A DNA stretch of 64,000 nt from Lineus longissimus. Its lineage: Eukaryota > Nemertea > Pilidiophora > Heteronemertea > Lineidae. Under the pieces are notes generated by a model, which was not told where the DNA came from, did no database searches, and saw nothing but the letters and a program-made list of their open reading frames with translations. The translations under genes and the position numbers were made by a program. Below, piece after piece: positions 32,578 to 43,192 of this stretch (its first letter is position 1; every line of letters starts with the position of its first letter). The stretch covers positions 14,140,599-14,204,598 of the forward strand of contig NC_088309.1 in assembly GCF_910592395.1 (NCBI RefSeq), read 5' to 3'.

Positions 32578-32797
32578 TGTCAACAACGTCGTCTCGTTGT
32601 TAGAATAGAATGGAATAGAATAGAAGTTCCTATAAAGTATATATTGATAATCTAAATAGTACAAAGTTCTGTATGATGTATCAAGTAATAGCATCCATGT
32701 TGATATGCTAATCAGATGAATACATTAGGTTAGATACATTACTTAACACGAGATGTCTCTGTTGTAGAATAACATAATAATAAGGTATTCTGTTACA
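32578..32797 (-). repeat. 5' LTR of the gypsy element
   Basis: 220 bp partner of 27635-27854. The first TG in the element's direction is at 32797. Confidence 0.97.
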
Positions 32798-33308
32798 AAG
32801 TGAACAGTGATTTATTCCTGGAGCTACTGCTTTTGTTGTGTAGCTGCCATGTTTTGAGAACTGGCAAATAGGAGACTTCATTGATGGCTGACGTCATCGG
32901 GCGGGAATTTGAATCGGCAGAAATAATTAAAAGGCAGGTAGCGCCCTCTCCTGTTAAAATTTTGAACTTTTTCTCAATAAAATAGATTTTCAAGAATTTT
33001 ATCTTAATATTAGAGCATATTTCGACTAATTCTGCTGCTCCTAGGCCGATATAGGCCAGTTTCCTTCATGCACTCTCGCTCGCAGGAAGTAGGTCGAATG
33101 GCGACAAATTTTGTTTTGAAAGTAGAGTTTGACCAGAAGTATCCAGAAATGCAAAATTGAAGTCTCTAGGTCTTACGGTTACAAAATGTGCACCATGGGT
33201 TTAACGGACGGATGGATGGATGGATGGATGGATGGATGGATGGACAGACGGACGCCACTGAACAACTTATTTGACAAGCTCGGCTGACTTAGTCAGCCGA
33301 GCTAAAAA

Positions 33309-33446
33309 TGAATTTGATCGGACGAACGGTTCTCCTCAAAATTGACCAAAACCGATTTCAAGCATGCCCTAGTGGCCATATTAAAAATCGGAACGAGCCC
33401 GTTTTCGAAAGGCACCTCGCTCTAGTCACCCTCAACGTACATACCA
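33309..33446 (+). repeat. D unit between B1 and B6
   Basis: One 146-bp-type core (GATCGGACGAACGGTTCTCC ... CTCAACGTACATACC), linking the hairpin end of B1 to the GGCC end of B6. Confidence 0.75.
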
Positions 33447-35700
33447 ACAAGAGGCCCAAGGGCCTGGCACTCAGCTGGATGACCTAATAACATAGGACTG
33501 AGGGTATAAAGTAGTAAATATCGGCTTTATACTACTGTTTCAAGGTCAAGAGAACACGTTATACCACTAAAATTTCCAATGCAGAGCTGCCAGCTGGATG
33601 AAATATGATTGAACTAATCAGCCATGGTATGTAAATATTACAGGAGGCAAGGGAAGATATCCCTAGTTCAGTATGTTGTATCGGTAGCTTTACAGAAAAG
33701 AAGTGTCAGAGAGGATGAGACTTCTCCATGGACAACTGTGGCATGTCCAGGCTGGGTTTCTGTGAGTGGTAAGGAGAATTGACAGTTTTTTTATGGGAGT
33801 AACATTATTGTGTTGCTTAAAACGTCTACTTTTTACTCATGTAAGAATTGTAGTACTAATAATAACTTCAACTTATTTTCCGGTTATGATAACACAACAC
33901 GCATCTTCATAATCATGACCTTTCTCAAACTAACTGAATGACCTAATCGCCTCGGACGCACAACCTAACCACATATCAATCCGCCCCGACGTTCGACACA
34001 TCCATTCGATTCGAGAACACTCGATAAAGTTTGATAAATAAACTAGAACTGAGATTTCACAGGAGCACCTGTGAATTCATGACTCCAGGATTGTTTTGAG
34101 GGCGATATCGTAAGAGTTGGTCTTGAGTATGGGGACCTGTGAAGGTCCGTGTCTGTGAGGCACCTGGGGAGAGAAGACTAGTTGAACGATGGGATCTGAC
34201 ACGGACACTACTATTGATCTCATTATATGAATACCATTTAATTACAAACAAGTGAAAACAGATCATATCATATTCCTTGGCATAAATTAAAATAGGAGTG
34301 CGGGAACAAGGTTTTTTAGCAGGAGGAGAGCGAGAACATTTTGCGCCGTCGTATTCCGATTTGACTGGTTAGTGGTGAAATCTGCTTTTAATTCTGCAAA
34401 TTAACATATTCGTTTTACTAGTTCTAATGTTGTCTGAATTAAAGATGCTTTCCCAATGCTTGACTGGTCTGGCAAGAGGCATTGCCAGGAAAACGTGACG
34501 TCATTTGGCCATTCTTCTTACCGCACGCCCTCCCTCTCCGTAAAACTTCCTGACATGGTGTGAAGTGGGAGGGCGCACAATGGGAACCACACTGCCGCGG
34601 TGTTTCTCTTTATAGAATTCAGCGGCAGAGATTTTAAGCACGGAAAAAGTAGATTAACTCGGCTAATCTCAATGGATTTTACTCAGGAATGTTTTCAAGG
34701 CGAGAGAAACATCTGATTTAAGTACTGCGCTTATTAGATTTCATGTTCATGCCGAAGATTGGCCTAAAACGTGGACGAAAAGAGTGCATTATCGAGTGTT
34801 GGAGAGGTCACGTGATTGGACGAGAAAAATGAGCGAAAACAATACTGACTCCAGCTCCCAGTCATAACAAAGTTTTCGTGCTTTTAGCTGTCAACATCAA
34901 TGGCTATAATATACTCCTGCAGAATAGTAGAACTAATAGAACAAATTTCCGAAGTTTCCAATAGTTTGAACACAAATCAGAACATCACCCATCAGCTGGA
35001 CTCAGATCTGCATAAATTACGATAAATAATGAGGTCGTCGCTTCAATTTCGCAAAGAAAGTTGACTCCATTCGAAGGTTGTTTTGACCGAATTCCGTTGA
35101 ACTCATCGTTATGAGGGCATTTGAACACATTCTCGTTGATCTTTTCTATGAACGTGTGAAGTTTCGTACCAAAATACATTTCCGTAAAGGCTTAAAAAAG
35201 AAAATTTGTCACTTACAAAATCATCGCTCCGGTAGAAATAAAAGGGTCACCGCCATTTTCTTGAAGATAGTACTCCAGGTAACCTCGGCGGGAAATTTAA
35301 AGCGGAATCATCCGAAGTCAAACAACAGTTTTGCTCACTACCGCCAACTGGTGATATAAATCGACACTAATCTATTTTATATCAAAACTTCTGTATCATG
35401 AAGACCTTTTCAACTTTATTTCAAGCTTTTATCTGCTGGAATAGAGCGTCAAAAAAATGTTTTTTCATTTACGCATTTTGCCCCCTGGGAAGGTGAATTT
35501 GAGTCGAATCGCCCAAATTTTTTTCCGTAAGCAACATTTTCTGCGGTGTTTATGAGCAAGACTAGATTTGAAGTGCCTCGGTTGTATGATTACAAAATGC
35601 CCAATTTTGTCCACGGACGGCCGGACGGATGGATGGATGGACGGACACCATTCGAATAGCTATTTCACTAGCTCAGCTGACTTTGTCAGCTGAGCTAAAA
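33447..35700 (+). mobile_element. Hairpin-ended element, type B, diverged copy B6
   Basis: GGCC end ACAAGAGGCCCAAGGGCCTG then GCACTCAGCTGG; the first 400 bp match B5 (for example GGATATCCCTAGTTCAGTA). Hairpin end 35670-35696 (AGCTCAGCTGA, loop CTTTG, TCAGCTGAGCT) after a short (GGAT)n array. The middle (about 33860-35450) is not shared with the other copies; it may be inserted DNA. I see no gene in it. Confidence 0.6.
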
Positions 35701-36260
35701 ATGAATTCAATCGAACAAACGGTTCTCCTAGAAATCGACGAAAACCAAGTAGCAGATGCCCGCCCGCCCGCCCGGACGGACGGAGCACGGGACGACAATA
35801 CCCTAGCCCATTTGGGCTGAGGGGTAAAAATTTATTTGATCGGACAAACGGTTCTCCTCGAAATTGACGGAAACCGATTTCAAGCACGCCGCCCTGGTGA
35901 CCATATTGAGAATCAGAATGAGCCGGTTTTTAAAAGGAACCTCGCTCTAATCACCCTCAACGTACATACCAAAAATGAATTTAATCAGACGAACGATTCT
36001 CCTCGAAATTGACGGAAACCGATTTCAAGCACGCCACCCTAGTGGCCATATTGATAATCGGAGCAAGCCCGTTTTTTAAAAGGAACCTTGCTCTAGTCAC
36101 CCTCAACGTACATACCAAAAATGAATTTAATCGGACGAACGGTTCTCCTCGAAATTGACGGAAACCAATTTCAAACACGCCACCCTGGTGGCCATATTGA
36201 TAATCGGAACAAGCCCGCTTTCGAAAGGAACCTTCCTCTAGTCACCCCCAATTTACATAC
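35701..36260 (+). repeat. Tandem D units with a second type of hairpin end
   Basis: Units start at about 35701 (partial), 35826, 35971 and 36117; spacing is 145-146 bp. The first runs into a (CCCG)n/(GGAC)n stretch and the hairpin AGCCCATTTGGGCT at about 35806-35819, then GAGGGGTAAAAA. Because 146 is not a multiple of three, the look-alike peptides in each unit are not a repeat protein. The last unit is interrupted at 36260 by a TIR element and resumes at 39322. Confidence 0.8.
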
Positions 36261-36849
36261 GAGGGGTTCAGGCGCAAAACCCAGTAAGTCCACAATACCC
36301 CTATTGTTTAAAAACAAGAGTAGGTTCATTGGTTACTGGTTTACTCTCATTGTAATCAAATAGTTTTTTGGTTGGTAAACAAAAGGCCAGATTTTCAAAA
36401 ATTAACCTTTATTATGAAAACTAGTTATTAAGCAATTTTGATTGATATTGGCGGCAAAACTCTGTAAGTCCAAATGCGTTATTTTTGCATAATTCAGTAA
36501 GTCCAAAAAATCTGTGTTTGCAAAACCTATCACTGGAAAAATATGCATGAAAATGTAACAGAACACAACACAGTTAGCAATGTACTCAAATTGGATTAAT
36601 AAAAGAGCAAATTCCTGTCTGTGAATAGTTTTGAATGTTAGTGTTTTTTGCCAGGAGTCTATAGACCAGAAACTACCGACTGTCCATCACTTGGGAGGCC
36701 AAGTCATCCTGCTGTGATAAGTGAATGAAATCAGTACTGGGTACCTCAGAAAATTTCTGCACAATTTAATTCAATGCCTCCCATAAAGCCAAACTTTTAA
36801 AATCCAATTTATTCATCTTAATTTTGCGTAAATTCAGCAGAAATTGACA

Positions 36850-39020
36850 AAAAATGGCCAGGGCCATTGTGCTCACCTCTTGTAAAGGGAAGATGGATGA
36901 AGCATTAGCATGGTTTTAAATGTAAGAAAGAAATGAAGTAATGTTTTTGTGCGCCTTGGTGGCACAAAGAGTAGGATCTTATGGAAAGATAATGAATAAG
37001 TTCATGCAAGGAATGAAGTGAACGCCATGGTTCCAAAAACGTGACTAACTATAATTCATAAAACAAGACAAAAGGTTACAATAATATTACAAACAATTAA
37101 CATGATTGGTCAATATATGGAAAGAGGGTGTGATCGTATAGTGATAAAGATTAAGGAAGCTGTCAATCATGACATGAGTGGAGGATTAATACATTATACA
37201 AGACAAGTGATGGGCACCAGTTACCACAGTTTTACAATGAAATTACATGAGAGATAAAATAATGCATAAGTTGAATTTAATTGAGGTGACTACAGGTATG
37301 ACAAGGCAGAGTAGACAATTTTGTGATCTGACCAGTAATTGTCTATTATATCGACCAAGTCAATAGTGGCAGATGGAGAAGGATTGGTGAATACAAGGTC
37401 CAATTTGGACTGATAGCTGGTGGTGTTTTTGGACACGTTTTGTCTGAAGTTATATGCTTGAAACATAAAGGTTTCTAACTTTGCATTATAGTTTTCACCT
37501 TCACCTATTGATTTCATGTTAAAATCACCCATAACAATGTATTGTTCATTCGGTTCATAAGATGAAAGGCAGTCTTGTAGACCATACACAAGATTTTGGA
37601 ACGTAGATGATGGCGCTGCATATATTGCAATGATATGGATGACTGAGTGATAATTTGGGGGATGAATGCAAACTGAAAGCGCTTCAAAGGAATTTCCATG
37701 GTTATGATTTTTTACTTCCATTATTTTGTAATTTGTACTAATGTACATCATCAGTCCATGTGGAGGTCTTAGGTCTTTTGTAGTTGTTTGGTCATTACGC
37801 AGCAGTTGGTGGTTTGGTAATGAGTAGCTTATGTCTGGATCAGATGCTTTTAATCTGGATTCTGCAAATGCAATAATAGAGGCGGGTTTGATGTTTGGGT
37901 CAAGTTTCAGATCTTTGAAATTTCCATGGACTGATCTTGCATTGTGGAAAACAATTTTTAGTAGATTATTTGGTTGATAGGCAAGAGCAGTTTTTACCAT
38001 GTGATGGGTCAAGAAGGGGTGGTTTATGAGGCTAACAGAGTCAATGTAATCAGAATTTGACTTGTGCGCAAAGATCATGTCCAACTTGGTATGTGTACAG
38101 TCTTTTTTTGTTGGTCTGGGGGCATTTTTTGTGGTTGGTTGTATGAGGAATTGATCAAAGTTGTAGGTTTCTGACATGAATGTTTCTAACTGCATTTTGT
38201 ATTTGTTGTCCATTATCTTTTTGGGTTGACTAAAGCAGTGACAAAACGTGCCGTCATTGTCAAAAGGGCGGTGCCATAGGAAAATTTTGACCTCTGTGAC
38301 CTTGAGAAGTAGGTCAAATCAAAAACCCACATTTATGAAATGTATCCTTGCTAGGAGTACCTACCATAAAAATGTTATGAAAATCAGACCATTATTAAAC
38401 GAGCAATCAAACATTTTAACTTTGGACATTAAATTTGGCCCCCGGGTGGCCAAACTAAGAATTTTTCAAGATGCCCGCCTGGCACCCATATTGGCTATCA
38501 CATTTGATAAAAAATCAAGGATTTAGTAGAGAGTACATAGATATACATCCAGATCAAATTTGGTTGCAATACTATCATTAGTTTCGGAGTAATAGTACTG
38601 TGTTTATTTTTCAAGATGGCTGCCTGGCGGCCATATTTGATGTCCGAACGGCCGAAATTTTAGGGGTTGAATAGAGAATCCCCAGATACATGTCCACACT
38701 GGTTTAAAACCTTCTAGCTAAAATAGATAGGAAACATGCTACTGTTCAGTGAATCAGCAAACTTTGACCTCTGTGACCTTGAAAAGGAGGTCAAATCAAA
38801 AACCCAGAGGATATATGATGCACCTTTGCTAGAAGTACCTACCATATTTTTTTCAAAATTTCCCGACTACTTTTAAGGGAGATATTCAACTCAATAGCTC
38901 TAACAATTATGAAACGTGCCCTGCTAACGGACGACGGACGACGACGACGACGATGACGACGACGGACGACGGACGCCACGGTATAGGATAAGCTCACCTC
39001 TGCTAAGAGGTGAGCTAAAA
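36850..39020 (-). mobile_element. Helentron-like element: type A ends plus EEP ORF
   Basis: The GGCC end (AAATGGCCAGGGCCATTGTG, CTCACCTC) is at 36853 and the perfect hairpin end GCTCACCTCT/AGAGGTGAGC is at 38992-39015 with (ACG)n before it. Between them lie an EEP ORF on the minus strand and about 700 bp of tandem cores. So the coding strand runs from the hairpin end toward the GGCC end, and the ORF's stop is about 430 bp from the GGCC end. A C-terminal EEP domain next to one terminus is the known arrangement of Helentrons. Rep and helicase are missing, so this is a deletion derivative. Confidence 0.65.
37290..38213 (-). pseudogene. Partial ORF with one complete EEP endonuclease domain plus the tail of another
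   Basis: 307 codons. Residues about 83-307 form a full endonuclease/exonuclease/phosphatase fold by motif: LKIVFHNARS at the start (catalytic Asn), IAFAESRL (the metal-binding Glu), GLMMYIS, YIVMGDFNM (Asp and Asn), and SDHKIVYSA at the end (catalytic Asp-His). Residues 1-82 repeat the last third of the same domain (LETFMSETYNF, KLDMIFAHKS, then LTHHMVKTAL), where the terminal SDH is replaced by LTH. So the ORF is the end of one EEP domain fused to a second complete one. The upstream part is replaced by tandem cores, so the start Met is not the original. The words resemble the C-terminal nuclease of invertebrate PIF1-helicase Helentrons as I remember them; a LINE nuclease is the alternative. 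Confidence 0.65.
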
Positions 39021-39325
39021 ACGCTTTTCTACAGCGAAAGCCTTGCGAACGTGGGCGCCGCCATTTTGTGCGTCATGTGACATGAAGTTCATCAGTGATT
39101 GGCTTTCAGGGACTTACGTGTTTCTGCACCAATATGGTGGTGGCGTTTACTGGGTTTTGCAAACAAACTGGGTTTAAGGTAGGCATTTACGATGGGACTT
39201 ACAGGATTTTGCAACAATATGATTTGACTAACGTCATCTACATGCCAAAAGCTGTACATTGGTACAGCTATCTCATTTTTCATAGGAATGGCGTTTACGG
39301 GGTTTTGCGCCTGAACCCCTCATAC

Positions 39326-39440
39326 CAAAAATTGTTCTCCTAGAAATCAACGGAAACCAAGTAGCAGACGCCCGCCTGCCCGCCCGGATGGACGGCGCAC
39401 GGGACGACAATACCCCTCTAGCCCATTTGGGCTGAGGGGA
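39326..39440 (+). repeat. Resumed D unit with AGCCCATTTGGGCT hairpin end
   Basis: ATTGTTCTCCTAGAAATCAA, a (CCCG)n stretch, CACGGGACGACAATACC and AGCCCATTTGGGCTGAGGGG, as at 35701-35825. It continues the unit broken at 36260. Confidence 0.7.
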
Positions 39441-39695
39441 AACAAGCATTTAGAATAAACTATTGTCTTGTATATATTTGGCCGTGGACTTTACTCAGTT
39501 ACTCAGTTCAGACTACACACACATGGGATGATCTCGGGCCTTCTCACTGCGATCTCTCCATTGTCTAGTCACCCCAACATCAAACTTCACCAGGACTCGC
39601 TGGATTATATCTTCAGGTTAGCCCCTCATAAGGAGTCCGACGGAAGACGTTTACTCAATCATCCCACTCGATCAGGACTCCCGCCCAACATGACA
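39441..39695. other. No recognisable feature
   Basis: Unique-looking stretch between D- and C-type repeats. Confidence 0.4.
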
Positions 39696-40172
39696 TATGA
39701 TGTATCGTTGCTTAGAGTACCTACCATAAAAATATCATCAAAAGGAGGCACTAAATATCATTGAAAACAAGGCACTAATAAGCGTGATATTGCAATTTGT
39801 ACCTTTTATAGTTTTGGCCCCCTGGTGGCCAAGTCAAGAATAAGATCGGCCTGAAATTCAGTATCAGAGGTTATCTGATTTAGGGAGTAATGTGTACTAA
39901 ATTTCAGGCTCACAACCTTAGCGGTTGAGAAACGTGCCATGGTTACACTCAAATGGCCAGTTTACGCCATTTGACCTCTGCAACCTTGAAAATTGGGTCA
40001 AATGAAAAACCCGCATGATCTATAGTGTATCCTTGCTAGGAGTTTGTGTACAAAGTTTTAAGTTCATAGCCCTAGCGGTTAAGAAACATGCCAATGTTTT
40101 TAAAACAGGCTAGAGTCAACGACGACAACGGACACTGCGGTGTTGTATAGACTCCCCTTCAGTGAGCCAAAA
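39696..40172 (+). mobile_element. Type C fragment, hairpin-side end
   Basis: Two cores (GCCCCCTGGTGGCCAAGTC near 39817; TTTGACCTCTGCAACC near 39968) and the end block TGTTGTATAGACTCCCCTTC, AGTGAGCCAAAAA. No GGCC end. Confidence 0.65.
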
Positions 40173-40960
40173 AGGTAAAAAGTTTAATATCTGGCTTATT
40201 AGTTACTAGTTTTCCATGATATTTTTCTGGTAGGTTCTCCTAGTAAGGATACATCACATATCCTATGAGTATTTGATTTGACCTTATTATCAAGGTCACA
40301 GTTGAGAACAAATGGTATAAACTGGCTGATTTAGTGAAAATATGGCATGTTTCTTAACAGCTAAAGCTATGAACTTGACATTTGGTGCACATGAATCCCT
40401 ATGTCATGTTACCTCTGACACTGAATTTTGATCCACTCTCATTCTCCACTTGGCCACCGGAGGCCAACACGAAGAAAGGTAAAAAGTGCAATATCTTGCT
40501 TATTAGTGAGTTTTTTTATGTTTACACAGTTTCAAGTTCACAGCCCTAGCGTTTAAGATACATGCCAATGTCTTTGAAACGGGCTAGAGACAACGACGAC
40601 AATGGATGATGGACACTGCGGTGTTGTATAGACTCCCCTTCAGTGAGCCAAAATGGTAAAAAGTTTAATATCTCGCTTATTAGTTACTGGTTTTCGAATT
40701 TTTTTTCTGGTAGGTTCTCCTTGTAAGGATACATCACATATCCTATGGGTATTTGATTTAACCTTGTTATCAAGGTCACAGTTGAGAACAAATGGTGTAA
40801 ACTGGCTGACTGAGTGAAAATATGGCATGTTTCTTAACTGCTAAAGCTATGAACTTGACATTTGGTGCACATGAATCCCTATGTCATGTTACCTCTGACC
40901 CTGAATTTTGATCCAATCTCATTCTCCACTTGGCAACCGGAGGCCAACACGAAGAAAGGT
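40138..40960. repeat. Tandem duplication, period about 481 bp, containing inverted C cores
   Basis: The end block (CGGTGTTGTATAGACTCCCC) at about 40137 recurs at about 40618. Each is followed by a core in reverse orientation (AGGTTCTCC..GTAAGGATACATC, then TTGACCTTRTTATCAAGGTC, then GGCCAACACGAAGAAAGG). The two copies differ at few positions. The second is interrupted by B2 at 40962 and resumes at 42998. Confidence 0.75.
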
Positions 40961-40961
40961 A

Positions 40962-42997
40962 ACAAGAGGCCCAAGGGCCTGGCGCTCAGCTGAGTTAATA
41001 TCATTAATATCTTCCCGGTGTTTAGTTCATTATGCATGAAAATGGCATGCTCCATGGTATTTGATATCCTTTTGCGTTCACTACGGTACCAATGTTTTTG
41101 GTTGACATAATTATGCCACTGTTGGAACATTCTCATGGTTTATGGTATGCACCTGTTGATGGGCCATATGAATAAAAACTAGCATAAGCTTTTACTCCAG
41201 ATTTTGAAGCATTTAGTATGCTTCAAAAATTGGAATAGTTAAGTACTTGTGAAAGCAAAGGATTTTTAGAAATCAGTATTTGCTACCAAGTCAAGTAAAT
41301 GCTAGACTACATATGAACGAAAATGTAGGATAAACCTTTTATTTGGTAGTATAAATGTATTTTCTTGGAATCATGTAGCCTTTTAAAGTCGAAATGAATG
41401 GTTGGTTGTTCCTCTTTGCCGGACTGCATTCACATTTTGTTTGGTGGACATGTCATGCAAGAATTGGTCAAACCATACATCCATTTATGGAGAATCAGAG
41501 TGCATGGATTACGAGTCATTAAAAATGTCTAAAGAATTATTCTTGGGTCATGAAGGGAATCCTCGATGTTTAGTATGAAAGTGAAAAATATGACAGAGTT
41601 AAGAAAATTATGTTTCATTGAACAATAGTAAGTTTTGATTGTCTGCTTGGCTCCTTGCCAGTTAAATAACATGCGACTATACACAAAATAGAAAACTTTG
41701 ATGGAAATTGTCAATCATTTTTTTATCTATCAGGGAAAACAAGTTGATGATGATCAAGTAAATCATTCATGAGAAATCGTTTTGTTGCTGAAGCTTGCAT
41801 GACGAAGTTAATGCTAAACCTTTTCTTGTGCTCTACTGCGCCACCGTAGTTTTCTATTTAGACCAGCGATGACGTCATTTCTGGTGATTCCCTACGTTGT
41901 CAAATGAGTGCTTTTTAAAATGTGCCATTTGGTATAGTACAGTATGCAATGTATTTTTTCAGCGCTGCCAGTTGCCGAAGAGAATGCCGTAGCTCCCTCA
42001 ATTTCCAATCAATTTTTATGGGAGTGACATTATTGTATTGCTTAGAATGTCTACTTTTTACTCATGAAAGAATCGTAGAACTAAAACTTAACAGGCGAAC
42101 AGAATCATGCCGATTCACTGCACATACTGTGGGAATTCTCCACTTCAAAATACATCGGCGATGTCATCGCGAACAGAGCATGCACTCACAGAAATGTGGC
42201 CAAATTTTCAAGAACTAATTTCTGAAAGTAGTCCCTAAAGACCTTATGACTACCACTGAAACAAACTAGTGATAATATCGCCTACCAGACTACTTTTTAA
42301 GCAGAAAATTGGGTACTTGAGTGTCATTGAGCTCCAGGCGTAAACAACATGCCGCTATTTTGTCTCCGCTTCGGTATTTCGTAGGCCGCTTATAATGCAC
42401 CTTCTCAATTAAAACCAACATAACAAGGCCTTACATCGTTGATTGAATAGGAACACCACACAAAACACAATAAAGTGGGGTACAATCGATTACGAAGCTG
42501 AAGTGAACAGTGATTTATTCCTGGAGCTACTGCTGCTTTGTAGTGTAGCTGCCATGTTTTGAGAACTGGCAAATAGGAGACTTCATTGATGGCTGACGTC
42601 ATCGGGCGGGAATTTGAATCGGCAGAAATAATTAAAAGGCAGGTAGCGCCCTCTCCTGTTAAAATTTTGAACTTTTTCTCAATAAAATAGTTTTTCAAGA
42701 ATTTTATCTTAATATTAAAGCATATTTCGACTAATTCTGCTGCTCCTAGGCCGATATAGGCCAGTTTCCTTCATGCGTTCTCGCTCGCAGGAAGTAGGTC
42801 GAATGGCGACAAATTTTGTTTTGAAAGTAGAGTTTGACCAGAAGTATCCAGAAATGCAAAATTGAAGTCTCTAGGTCTTACGGTTACAAAATGTGCACCA
42901 TGGGTTTAACGGACGGACGGACGGACCGACTGACAGACGAACGCCACTGAGCAGCTTATTTGACAAGCTCAGCTGACTTTGTCAGCTGAGCTAAAAA
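40962..42997 (+). mobile_element. Hairpin-ended element, type B, copy B2
   Basis: GGCC end ACAAGAGGCCCAAGGGCCTG; hairpin end 42966-42992 (AGCTCAGCTGA, CTTTG, TCAGCTGAGCT) after (GGAC)n. It differs from B3/B4 in that about 170 bp after CCACTGTT is replaced by about 515 bp of other sequence (41126-41640). It is inserted into the reversed C core, in GGTAA|AAAGTGC. Confidence 0.8.
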
Positions 42998-43192
42998 GTG
43001 CAATATCTTGCTTAATAGTGAGTTTTTTTAATTGTTTTTTATGGTAGGTACTCCAAACAAGGATACATCACTTGTCATACCGACTTTGGTTTGACCTACA
43101 TACTGTACATGAAGCATGTTTCCTAACCAGGATGAATACCTAACCACCAAATATCTGTACGGTGAGAACAATCGCCCCCGGCCATTTCATTT
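42998..43192 (-). mobile_element. GGCC end of a reversed type C element
   Basis: Continues the reversed core split by B2 and ends in GGCCATTTCAT at 43180-43190, the reverse complement of the usual TGAAATGGCC start. The next base begins a forward core, so two oppositely oriented arrays meet here. Confidence 0.65.

Larger units (their letters stand above)
27635..32797 (-). mobile_element. Complete, young Ty3/gypsy LTR retrotransposon
   Basis: LTRs 27635-27854 and 32578-32797, both 220 bp, differ at one base. The target duplication AAGTG is at 27630-27634 and 32798-32802. In the element's direction (minus) the order is 5' LTR, tRNA-Leu-type primer site, one Gag-Pol ORF of 1359 codons, 408-bp 3' UTR, polypurine tract, 3' LTR. 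No envelope gene follows. All catalytic residues are present, so it may be able to transpose. K02A2.6-like ORFs of the Mag lineage are the closest group I can suggest, from memory. Confidence 0.95.
26438..33308 (+). mobile_element. Hairpin-ended element, type B, copy B1, split by the gypsy element
   Basis: GGCC end ACAAGAGGCCCAAGGGCCTG followed by GCGCTCAGCTGAG; hairpin end at 33277-33303 (AGCTCGGCTGA, loop CTTAG, TCAGCCGAGCT) then AAAAA, preceded by a (GGAT)n array and GGACGCCACTG. Without the 5.17 kb gypsy insertion it is about 1.7 kb, colinear with copies B3 and B4. The empty site GAAGCTGAAGTGAACAGTG is seen intact at 48737 and 51367. Confidence 0.8.
36261..39321. mobile_element. TIR element with 22-bp inverted ends, split by the EEP-carrying element
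   Basis: Left end GAGGGGTTCAGGCGCAAAAC (36261), right end its reverse complement ending at 39321, perfect over 22 bp. ATAC duplicated at 36257-36260 and 39322-39325. Subterminal words GCAAAACYCWGTAAGTCC occur at least three times inward from each end, in mirrored orientation, like transposase-binding sites. Without the nested element it is about 0.9 kb and has no transposase. I cannot name the superfamily; a 4-bp duplication is unusual for the common ones. Confidence 0.78.

Noticed and set aside
32793-32993. Minus ORF recurring near the hairpin end of all B copies (IEKKFKILTGEGATCLL)
   Set aside because: Same reason: high DNA identity between copies, no support for coding.
35826-36260. Apparent repeat protein (NLIGRTVLLEIDGNQF in each unit)
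   Set aside because: The unit is 146 bp, not a multiple of three, so each unit changes frame; the peptides are short and independent.
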